Positions 1-5,342 of a stretch of 6,211 nt of DNA are shown piece by piece. This stretch comes from Frankiales bacterium (GTDB taxonomy: Bacteria > Actinomycetota > Actinomycetes > JAFAQI01). Positions within the stretch are counted from its first letter, which is position 1. The number at the start of each line of letters is the position of its first letter. The stretch lies in assembly GCA_019246495.1 (NCBI GenBank), contig JAFAQI010000214.1:1-6211 (forward strand), given 5' to 3'. Made by a program: the position numbers and the translations under genes. The notes under the pieces are model-generated. The model made no database searches and had not been told where the DNA came from. It was given only the letters and a program-made list of their open reading frames with translations.

Positions 1-73
1 CGGTGTAGTAGGTCTCGATGTCGTCGCGGTCGCGGGGCGTGCCATAAGCCATCGCAAGGACACCGACGGTCAT
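1..73 (-). CDS. hemH: Ferrochelatase, N-terminal fragment (gene runs off the left edge)
   Basis: Only the first 24 codons are visible, beginning [15 protein letters not shown] and continuing with a DDIETYYT segment. This matches the start of the ferrochelatase family: a short beta strand, the AYGTP turn, then an acidic helix ending in YYT, which is usually followed by HIRRG. Ferrochelatase inserts ferrous iron into a porphyrin late in heme synthesis; in actinomycetes the substrate is generally coproporphyrin III (CpfC activity). The ATG overlaps the hemE stop codon as ATGA, and an AGGA lies 6 nt before the ATG inside the hemE end, so the gene is probably translated by coupling to hemE. The AYGTP/YYT form resembles the Bacillus-type sequence more than the SFGGPEGP form I recall from Streptomyces. 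The family call rests on 24 residues but the pattern is distinctive. Confidence 0.8.
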   Translation of the reverse strand, partial: MTVGVLAMAYGTPRDRDDIETYYT

Positions 74-1125
74 CCCGCGTCCTGCACCTGTGTCGCGGAC
101 TCTTCGTGCACGAGCTCGACGATGCGCGCGAGCACGTCCGGATCAGAGTCGGGAAGCACGCCGTGCCCGAGGTTGAACACATGCCCGCGCGCGGTCGTGC
201 CACGACGCAGCACGTCACGGGTGCGCTCCAGCACCGCGGGCCAGGGCGCGAACACGACCGCGGGGTCGAGGTTGCCCTGCACGGCCACGCTGTCGGGCAG
301 CCGGCGGACCGCCTCGTCCAGCGGCAGCCGCCAGTCGACACCGACGACATCAGCGCCGGCGTCCGCCATCAAGCCCAGCAGCTCGCCGGTGTTGACGCCG
401 AAGTGGATGCGCGGCACGTCGGCGAAGTGCCGGATGCCCTCGAGCACCGTGCGGCTGTGCGGCAGCACATAGCGGGCGTAGTCGGCCGCGGACAACGCAC
501 CCGCCCACGAGTCGAACAGCTGCACCGCGCTGGCGCCGGCCTGCACCTGCACGCGCAGGAACGCGAGCGCGATCTGCGCGAGCCGCTCGGCGAGTGCGTG
601 CCAGGTCGGTTCGTCGCCGTACATCAGCGCCTTGGTGCGGGCGTGCTCGCGACTCGGTCCGCTTTCGACGAGGTACGACGCCAGCGTGAATGGCGCTCCG
701 GCGAATCCGATGAGCGGCGTTCCGCGCAGCTCGGTGACGAGCGAACGCACCGCGTCGGCGACAGGCTGCACGTCATCCGGCTCGAGGTCGGGCAGCCGCG
801 CGACATCGGCCGCGCGCCGGATCGGTTGGGCGACCACCGGCCCGACACCCGGTTTGATGTCGAGGTCGACCCCGGCCGCCTTCAGCGGCAGCACGATGTC
901 GCTGAACAGGATGGCCGCGTCGACGCCGTATCGGCGTACGGGCTGCAATGTGATCTCGGTGACCAGGTCCGCCCGCAGACACGACTCGAGCATCCCGACG
1001 CCTTCGCGGAGCGCGCGGTACTCCGGAAGCGACCGCCCGGCCTGCCGCATGAACCACACCGGCGTCCACGGCGTCCGCTGCCCGCGGCAGGCGCGCACGA
1101 AGACGCTCTCGGCGGGGTCGGACAC
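70..1125 (-). CDS. hemE: Uroporphyrinogen decarboxylase
   Basis: A 351-residue cytosolic enzyme of normal family length that converts uroporphyrinogen III to coproporphyrinogen III by removing four carboxyl groups. Visible signatures are the substrate-binding [12 protein letters not shown] (residues 26-37, with the conserved Arg27 and Arg31), FSDIVLP with catalytic Asp76, [13 protein letters not shown] (140-152, active-site Tyr151), QLFDSWAG (202-209), HFGVNTG (241-247), VQGNLDP (282-288) and the C-terminal FNLGHGVLP with His321. The start is a GTG at 1125 giving MSDPAESV; no good Shine-Dalgarno is seen before it, and the nearby ATG at 1142 is out of frame. The stop overlaps the ferrochelatase start by 4 nt, so the two form a heme operon. 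The divergent neighbour is the zinc-ribbon gene. Nothing in the protein looks damaged. Confidence 0.97.
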   Translation of the reverse strand: MSDPAESVFVRACRGQRTPWTPVWFMRQAGRSLPEYRALREGVGMLESCLRADLVTEITLQPVRRYGVDAAILFSDIVLPLKAAGVDLDIKPGVGPVVAQPIRRAADVARLPDLEPDDVQPVADAVRSLVTELRGTPLIGFAGAPFTLASYLVESGPSREHARTKALMYGDEPTWHALAERLAQIALAFLRVQVQAGASAVQLFDSWAGALSAADYARYVLPHSRTVLEGIRHFADVPRIHFGVNTGELLGLMADAGADVVGVDWRLPLDEAVRRLPDSVAVQGNLDPAVVFAPWPAVLERTRDVLRRGTTARGHVFNLGHGVLPDSDPDVLARIVELVHEESATQVQDAG

Positions 1126-1187
1126 GCCGCCGATGGTGTCATGTCCGGCGTGCCGACCGGATTTTGTCGGCGGGCCGTGGCACCGTC
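1126..1187. promoter_or_regulatory. Divergent intergenic region between hemE and the zinc-ribbon gene, with a small inverted repeat
   Basis: This short gap must carry the start signals of hemE (leftwards) and probably of the small zinc-ribbon gene (rightwards). It contains a 6-bp inverted repeat, GCCGAC (1152-1157) and GTCGGC (1166-1171), around an 8-nt centre CGGATTTT, the most AT-rich run in the gap. The arms could be an operator half-site pair, but they are short and could be chance in GC-rich DNA. I see no convincing -35/-10 pair on either strand. Confidence 0.3.
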
Positions 1188-1361
1188 ATGGGCGTGGAGA
1201 TGATGCTTTGCCCGATCTGCCACAAGGAGTGCGTGGTCGAGCAGCCGCCGTGTGCCGACGAGCACGATGTGTGCCCGGAGTGGCTGTGCGTGGAGTGCGG
1301 AGCCGCGCTGTTCGCCGGATGGCTCGGCTCCGGCAGCTCGTCAGCCGAGCCCGCCGCCTGA
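1188..1361 (+). CDS. Small zinc-ribbon protein of unknown function
   Basis: A 57-residue protein if it starts at the ATG at 1188. Cysteines and histidines dominate its first two thirds: CPIC (Cys8, Cys11), His12, Cys15, Cys22, His26, CPEWLC (Cys29, Cys34) and VECG (Cys37). The outer CxxC pairs (8/11 and 34/37) have the spacing of a zinc ribbon, and the extra Cys15, Cys22 and Cys29 could hold a second metal or be redox active. The tail is Gly/Ser/Ala-rich and disordered-looking. The start is uncertain: in-frame alternatives are TTG 1164, GTG 1194, ATG 1200 and ATG 1203, and the only purine-rich SD-like run (GGAG, 1196-1199) sits just before the last two. The gene diverges from hemE and its last 21 bp overlap the transporter end. 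Function is not recognised; the regular CxxC spacing argues that it is a real gene. Confidence 0.7.
   Translation: MGVEMMLCPICHKECVVEQPPCADEHDVCPEWLCVECGAALFAGWLGSGSSSAEPAA
1321..1351. terminator. Hairpin at the convergent overlap (possible bidirectional terminator)
   Basis: A perfect 9-bp inverted repeat, GGCTCGGCT (1321-1329) and AGCCGAGCC (1343-1351), flanks a 13-nt loop. It covers the last codons of the zinc-ribbon gene and the stop codon of the convergent transporter gene, the place where a terminator serving both would lie. Neither strand has a U-tract after the stem, so it would be an I-shaped (stem-only) type, whose efficiency in actinobacteria is uncertain. Confidence 0.4.
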
Positions 1362-2183
1362 CGCGAGCAGCACCACACCCGCCAGCGCTGCAACTACGCC
1401 CACGGTCTGCACCCGGCGCAGCCGTTCGTCGTGAACGGCGCGGGCCAGCACGACCGTGACGGCCGGATAGAGCGACGAGAGCACGGCGACGACGGAGAGC
1501 AGCCCGCGCGTCGAGGCGACGGCCATCGCGGCGTTCGCTCCGACATCACCCGCTCCGACAGCTGCGAGCACCGGCAGGTCGGAACGGCTGAATCGCAGGT
1601 CCACCCGCCCTACCACGGCAAGCAGGCAGAGCAGTCCGACGCTCACCACGCGCATCACCAGCAGCGTCATCGTCGTGCTGACGCGTGCGCCGTGCGAGAT
1701 GCACGTCAACACGGTGCCGAAGCCGACCGCCGCCACCGCCGCGAGCAGCAACGGCCGCCGATCTGCATCCTCGCGGCGGTGCTCCGGGCCGCTGGCCAGG
1801 ACGACGCCGGCGATCGCAAGCACCACACCGACTCCCTGCGCGACCGTCGGGCGATCGCCCTGGACGAGCCCGACCGTGACCGGTACGGCGACGCCGAGCG
1901 CCGCGATCGGAGCGACGACGCCCATCGTCCCGGCGGCGAGCGCGGCGTAGAACGCAGTCAACGCGACGAGGCCGACGACCGCCGCGGCCGCCGCCCAGCC
2001 GAGGTATCCGATCGGTGCGGCAAAGGCGCCGGTCGCTGCCGCCACGACGAGCAGCACGGCGAGAGCCATTGCCTGCGACACGGCGACCACCGCGGTCGCC
2101 GCCAGCCGCCGCGCGGTCGTTCCGCCGAGGAAGTCGGACGTCCCCCACAGCACGCTGGCGAGCAACGCGAGCGCGGTGGCCAT
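1341..2183 (-). CDS. EamA-family (drug/metabolite transporter superfamily) permease
   Basis: A 280-residue inner-membrane protein with about ten hydrophobic helices in two tandem EamA halves (roughly residues 1-131 and 145-275), joined by a short charged loop (PEHRREDADRR, 133-143) that is probably cytosolic. It opens with LLASVLWGTSDFLGG, a typical first helix of the DMT superfamily, and the second half ends with the LSSLYPAVTVVLAR...DERL...GV pattern (235-270) common to EamA proteins. Such permeases export or import small metabolites such as amino acids or nucleobases, usually proton-coupled; the substrate cannot be read from sequence. The ATG at 2183 is the natural start because helix 1 begins at once. 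It is probably monocistronic: divergent from the DUF3000 gene and converging on the zinc-ribbon gene with a 21-bp overlap. Confidence 0.9.
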   Translation of the reverse strand: MATALALLASVLWGTSDFLGGTTARRLAATAVVAVSQAMALAVLLVVAAATGAFAAPIGYLGWAAAAAVVGLVALTAFYAALAAGTMGVVAPIAALGVAVPVTVGLVQGDRPTVAQGVGVVLAIAGVVLASGPEHRREDADRRPLLLAAVAAVGFGTVLTCISHGARVSTTMTLLVMRVVSVGLLCLLAVVGRVDLRFSRSDLPVLAAVGAGDVGANAAMAVASTRGLLSVVAVLSSLYPAVTVVLARAVHDERLRRVQTVGVVAALAGVVLLASGGGLG

Positions 2184-2247
2184 GGCGGCAGGCTGTCAGA
2201 TGCGTGTCGTGCCAGCCGACTCCGGCGAAGCGACCTACCCTCGATCC
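2184..2247. promoter_or_regulatory. Divergent promoter region; candidate leaderless -10 for the DUF3000 gene
   Basis: These 64 bp separate the transporter ATG from the likely GTG of the DUF3000 gene. TACCCT (2236-2241) fits the actinobacterial TAnnnT -10 form and ends 6 nt before the GTG at 2248, the spacing expected for transcription starting at or next to the start codon (leaderless mRNA). No Shine-Dalgarno is found before that GTG, which agrees. I see no clear -35. On the minus strand no -10 or ribosome site could be assigned for the transporter. Confidence 0.4.
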
Positions 2248-2829
2248 GTGTCGGTGCAGCTGTCAGCGCCGGCCGACCTTCCAGCCGGCTTTCGCCGCGC
2301 GGTGGCCGGCCTGAGCGAGGTTGCGCTCCGGCCCGAGGTGGTCGTCGCGGAGCTTCCCGCCCCGCAGCGCCTCGCTCCCCACGCGATCGCCATGCACGCG
2401 AGCGTCCTGCGTGCTGACGATGAGCTCGCCGACGGTCGGCTCGTCGTGCTCCACGACCCCGCGGGGCAGGACGTCTGGGAAGGTACGACGCGATGCGTCG
2501 CCTATGTGCAGGCGGCGCTCGACGTCGAGATGGCGAACGACCCGCTGCTGCCCGGCGTCGGCTGGGCGTGGCTGGTCGAGGCACTCGACGCCGCCGGCGC
2601 ACAGCACTGCGCATCGGGCGGCACGGTCACCCGCACCACGTCGGAGCGGTTCGGCGCGCTGGCCGATCAGCCGATCGCCGCAGCGATCGAGATCCGCGCG
2701 TCCTGGTCGCCGATCGGTGATGACCTGCGGCCGCATCTCGTCGCGTTCGGCGAGCTGCTCTGCGCTGCCGCTGGGCTGCCTCCGATGCCGCCCGGCGTCG
2801 TACCTATCCCGTCACGCCGTCGCCGCTGA
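2248..2829 (+). CDS. DUF3000 family protein
   Basis: A 193-residue soluble protein from the GTG at 2248. It follows the DUF3000 pattern known from actinomycetes: FRRAV..L..VALRPEVVVAELPAPQRLAPHA (residues 15-46), GRLVVLHDPAGQDVWEG (63-79), ANDPLLPGVGWAWL (96-109), a GGTVTRTTSERFG stretch (124-136), IEIRASWSPIGDDL (147-160) and a closing AGLPPMPPGV (175-184). The molecular function of DUF3000 is not known. In Streptomyces and relatives I recall it encoded close to hemE and a ribonuclease D gene; here the transporter and zinc-ribbon genes lie between it and hemE, so that grouping is looser. Upstream in-frame starts (GTG 2176, ATG 2182, ATG 2200) exist, but the first two would overlap the divergent gene and the family homology begins after 2248. 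The last 18 bp overlap the convergent kinase gene. Confidence 0.88.
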   Translation: MSVQLSAPADLPAGFRRAVAGLSEVALRPEVVVAELPAPQRLAPHAIAMHASVLRADDELADGRLVVLHDPAGQDVWEGTTRCVAYVQAALDVEMANDPLLPGVGWAWLVEALDAAGAQHCASGGTVTRTTSERFGALADQPIAAAIEIRASWSPIGDDLRPHLVAFGELLCAAAGLPPMPPGVVPIPSRRRR

Positions 2830-3912
2830 CACCGGCGCCGAGCGCGGCGCCGGCAGCAGGCCGCTCGCAGCAGCGGCAGCCCGCGGCAGGCGAAGGGTCA
2901 GCACCGTGCCCCGGCCGTCTGCCGCCTGGACGTCGAGTGATCCGCCGACCAGGCGCGCTCGCTCGCGCAGCAGCCCGAGACCGACGTGCCGGCCCTGCTC
3001 GGGCCGCACCGCGTCGGGGTCGAAGCCGGGGCCCTCGTCGGTGACGGTCGCGACAACCCAGTCGTCGTCGACGCGCAGCTCCGCGCGGGCGCAGTCGACG
3101 TCGGCGTGCTTGACGACGTTGATGAGCCCTTCCTGGAAGAACCGGTAGACCGTCACCGCCGTCACAAGAGGCAAGGGGTGCGGCTCGCGCGGCCAGCCGA
3201 CCTCCACCCGCAACGCGTAACGGTTCTCCAGGTCGTCGCGCAGCCCGGCGACCGCCCGGGCGAGGTCGCCTTCCCGGAGCGCCGGCGGACGCGTGCGGGC
3301 CATGACGGCGCGCACCTGCTCCTCCGCCTCCGCGATCAGCTCGGCCACCTGATCGGCGTCGTCACCACGGTCGCCAAGCAGGCTGCGCGCGGTCATGAGC
3401 GACTGCGCAACCGTGTCGTGCAGCTCCGCGGCCAGCTGGCCGCGGGCGCCTTCCTCGGCCTCGACGAGACCCGCGAGCAGCTCGAACATGCCGGCGCTGG
3501 CTGTCTCCGCAGATCGGCGATGCCGTTCGGCAACCTCGTCGGCCATCCGCACCCGCAGGTGCAGTGCATCGAGCGTCCGCGCGAGCTGCACGAGCTCGCT
3601 GCCGGACCACTCAGGTACGTCGGTGGACTCTTCGCGCGTCACGGGCGCAGAAGGGTCGTGCAGCCGGCGCAACGCGTCGGCACGCAGCAGCCGGAGCGTC
3701 CGGGCGAACCGGGCTGCCAGCCAGGTTGCCGCTCCGGCGATGACGACGGCCGCCGGACCACCGGCCGCGATCACCTCCCAGACCGGGATCGTCAGCCGGC
3801 CATCCGCGTGCAGCAGGACGGCGGCGACGGCGACAGTGCTCACGCATGCGCCGAGCACCGCTGCGCCGACGAGGGCAGGCAGCGGTGCCAGTCGTTCGCG
3901 GGAGCGCGTCAT
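2812..3912 (-). CDS. NarL/DesK-type sensor histidine kinase with a minimal membrane anchor
   Basis: A 366-residue membrane kinase. Two hydrophobic helices (about residues 11-34 and 46-68) are joined by only about 11 residues, so there is no extracytoplasmic sensor domain. A helical linker (70-150) leads into a HisKA_3 dimerisation domain with LAAELHDTVAQSLM (160-173; phospho-acceptor His165 followed by Asp166). The HATPase_c domain shows the N-box FFQEGLINVVKHA (258-270, Asn265), the G1 box DEGPGFD (292-298) and the G2 box GLGLLRERA (311-319). An Ala/Pro-rich tail ends the protein. All catalytic motifs are intact, so it should autophosphorylate and feed a LuxR/NarL-type response regulator. 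The ATG overlaps the upstream membrane-GAF gene as ATGA, with no good SD at proper spacing, implying reinitiation. No response regulator follows: the next gene is convergent. Confidence 0.93.
   Translation of the reverse strand: MTRSRERLAPLPALVGAAVLGACVSTVAVAAVLLHADGRLTIPVWEVIAAGGPAAVVIAGAATWLAARFARTLRLLRADALRRLHDPSAPVTREESTDVPEWSGSELVQLARTLDALHLRVRMADEVAERHRRSAETASAGMFELLAGLVEAEEGARGQLAAELHDTVAQSLMTARSLLGDRGDDADQVAELIAEAEEQVRAVMARTRPPALREGDLARAVAGLRDDLENRYALRVEVGWPREPHPLPLVTAVTVYRFFQEGLINVVKHADVDCARAELRVDDDWVVATVTDEGPGFDPDAVRPEQGRHVGLGLLRERARLVGGSLDVQAADGRGTVLTLRLPRAAAAASGLLPAPRSAPVSAATA
2832..2853. terminator. Strong hairpin just after the DUF3000 stop codon
   Basis: A perfect 9-bp all-GC stem, CCGGCGCCG (2832-2840) and CGGCGCCGG (2845-2853), with the tetraloop AGCG, begins 2 nt after the TGA of the DUF3000 gene. 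It lies inside the 3' coding end of the convergent kinase gene. The position suggests a terminator for the plus-strand transcript. There is no following U-tract, so intrinsic termination would have to be stem-only. Confidence 0.45.
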
Positions 3913-5342
3913 TGCAGCGCCGGTGGTCCTTCGAGCACGCCGGTGGTCGTCCAGTCGGTGACCGCCCGCGGCGTCGGAGCGAGGTCGATCGGCGCACCGG
4001 CCGCGTCGAGCTGGGCGATCTCCGGGTCGGCGGCGAGAGCGATGGCGCCGAGCAGCGACGCCACAGCACGCTCGACGGCGTAGAGCTCGTCAACGATCTC
4101 GCCGACCGACGCGGGGCCTTCGATCTCGGCAAGCCGGGCCAGGCGGTGCGCGGACTCGCGCAGCACGATGAGCGCGGGCGCGGTGTGCGCACCGAGGTCA
4201 CCAAGCGCCCGGGTCGTCCCCTCGGCGGCTTCGGCGTGGGCCAGTGCCGCGTCCCGCGACTTGGCCAGCTCGGCGACCGACAGCCAGGACTCGGCCTGCT
4301 GCACCAGCACCTCGGCGAGCATCGTCTCGCGCCGGCCGAAGCCGGGGCTGCCCGCGGGCCGGCGTGCGACGAGGACCGCCAGAGGTGCGTCGCCGCCACC
4401 GAGGACCGCGGAGCAGAACGGTCGGCCGTCGTCGTGTCCGGTGCAGATCGTGCCGGCGCCGAGTGCCCGGATCAGCCAGCCGCTGTCGAGCACGCCCGGG
4501 TCGAGCCGGCGGCGGCTCACTCCGGTCTCGTCCCCGACGTAGTGGGCGGCCCCGTCGGCCGTCATCAGGACCATCTCGACGTCGGCCCCGCCGAACAGCC
4601 GCGCCGCCGCCGTCAGCACGACCTGCGCCGAGACGTCGACCGACCGACCGCTCGCCCGTTCCTGAAGCCGCGCGAGCTCGGCGAACAGCCGGGCCTCGGC
4701 CGCGCGTGCGGTCTGCTCGTCGTAGGACAACCACAACAGAAGGAGAGGTACGACGAGGCCGAGCAGGCCGAGTGGTGCCTTCTCGGCAAGCCATGCCGCG
4801 AGGAGGCCGATGCTCGAGGTGCCCGCCGAGTGCACCGCGGCGAGCGGCGCGCTGGCCCAGAGCAACGACCAGAGCCGCTGCTCCGACATGAGGGACATCG
4901 CCCACGCGACGAGCAGGTTGTTGACGAGCCAGAACACGCCCATGCCGCCGATGGCGCCGAGGATGCCGCCGCCCACGACATGCGCGAAGCCGGCGCCGAG
5001 CGCGGCACCGGCGGCGAACTGACCGACGTTGAACTCGACCTTCAAGCGTTCCTGGTGCCGCACGAGCTGCGCGACCAGCACGCCGACGACGACGGCGACA
5101 GCCACCCAGGCACCTGCGTCATAGACGAGTGCGGCTGCGATGGCGCCCTCGGTCAGGCTGAACGTCCACCGCTGCCGGCCGAACGACAGGTGCACGACCG
5201 CGACCTCGGCGCAGGCGACGGCAACGGCGAGTGCGATCGGCGCCCACCACGTGACACGGCCCCAGCCGGTCGTCGCGGCACAGCCGACACCGGCCGCGAA
5301 GGCGATCGCGGCGAGGGTGCGGATGCGGCCGGTCGCGTTCAT
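3909..5342 (-). CDS. Polytopic membrane sensor with GAF-like domain and unassigned C-terminus
   Basis: A 477-residue protein. Residues 1-206 carry about six or seven hydrophobic helices with polar turns such as HLSFGRQRWTFSLTE (51-65) and RHQERLKVEFNVGQF (95-109). This resembles the MASE-like membrane modules that precede GGDEF, HD-GYP or kinase domains in actinobacteria. A charged helix (208-232, probable coiled coil) leads to a GAF-like domain (about 235-356), recognised from its closing pattern PLAVLVARRPAGSPGF followed by a helix LAEVLVQQAESWL. A further helical segment (357-446) and a Pro-rich end with DWTTTGVL (463-470) match nothing I know. No GGDEF, EAL, HisKA or ATPase motif is present, so it lacks its own output. 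It is joined by ATGA overlaps to the protease upstream and the kinase downstream. GGTGA, 6 nt before its ATG, lies within the protease's last codons and is a good ribosome site. It is probably the input half of a split sensor (inference). Confidence 0.8.
   Translation of the reverse strand: MNATGRIRTLAAIAFAAGVGCAATTGWGRVTWWAPIALAVAVACAEVAVVHLSFGRQRWTFSLTEGAIAAALVYDAGAWVAVAVVVGVLVAQLVRHQERLKVEFNVGQFAAGAALGAGFAHVVGGGILGAIGGMGVFWLVNNLLVAWAMSLMSEQRLWSLLWASAPLAAVHSAGTSSIGLLAAWLAEKAPLGLLGLVVPLLLLWLSYDEQTARAAEARLFAELARLQERASGRSVDVSAQVVLTAAARLFGGADVEMVLMTADGAAHYVGDETGVSRRRLDPGVLDSGWLIRALGAGTICTGHDDGRPFCSAVLGGGDAPLAVLVARRPAGSPGFGRRETMLAEVLVQQAESWLSVAELAKSRDAALAHAEAAEGTTRALGDLGAHTAPALIVLRESAHRLARLAEIEGPASVGEIVDELYAVERAVASLLGAIALAADPEIAQLDAAGAPIDLAPTPRAVTDWTTTGVLEGPPALQ

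Noticed and set aside
142..1100. MRQAGRS in HemE in place of the textbook MRQAGRY as a lost key residue
   Set aside because: To my recollection the Ser form is common in actinomycete HemE proteins, and all other key residues are present.
106..1203. Long plus-strand open frame of 365 codons opposite hemE
   Set aside because: It is the antisense of a certain hemE gene; its product is a compositionally odd Arg/His/Asp-rich sequence with no motif, as GC-rich shadows give.
1431..2417. 328-codon plus-strand open frame across the transporter gene
   Set aside because: It is antisense to a clear ten-helix EamA protein and is Arg/Asp/His-rich with no motif.
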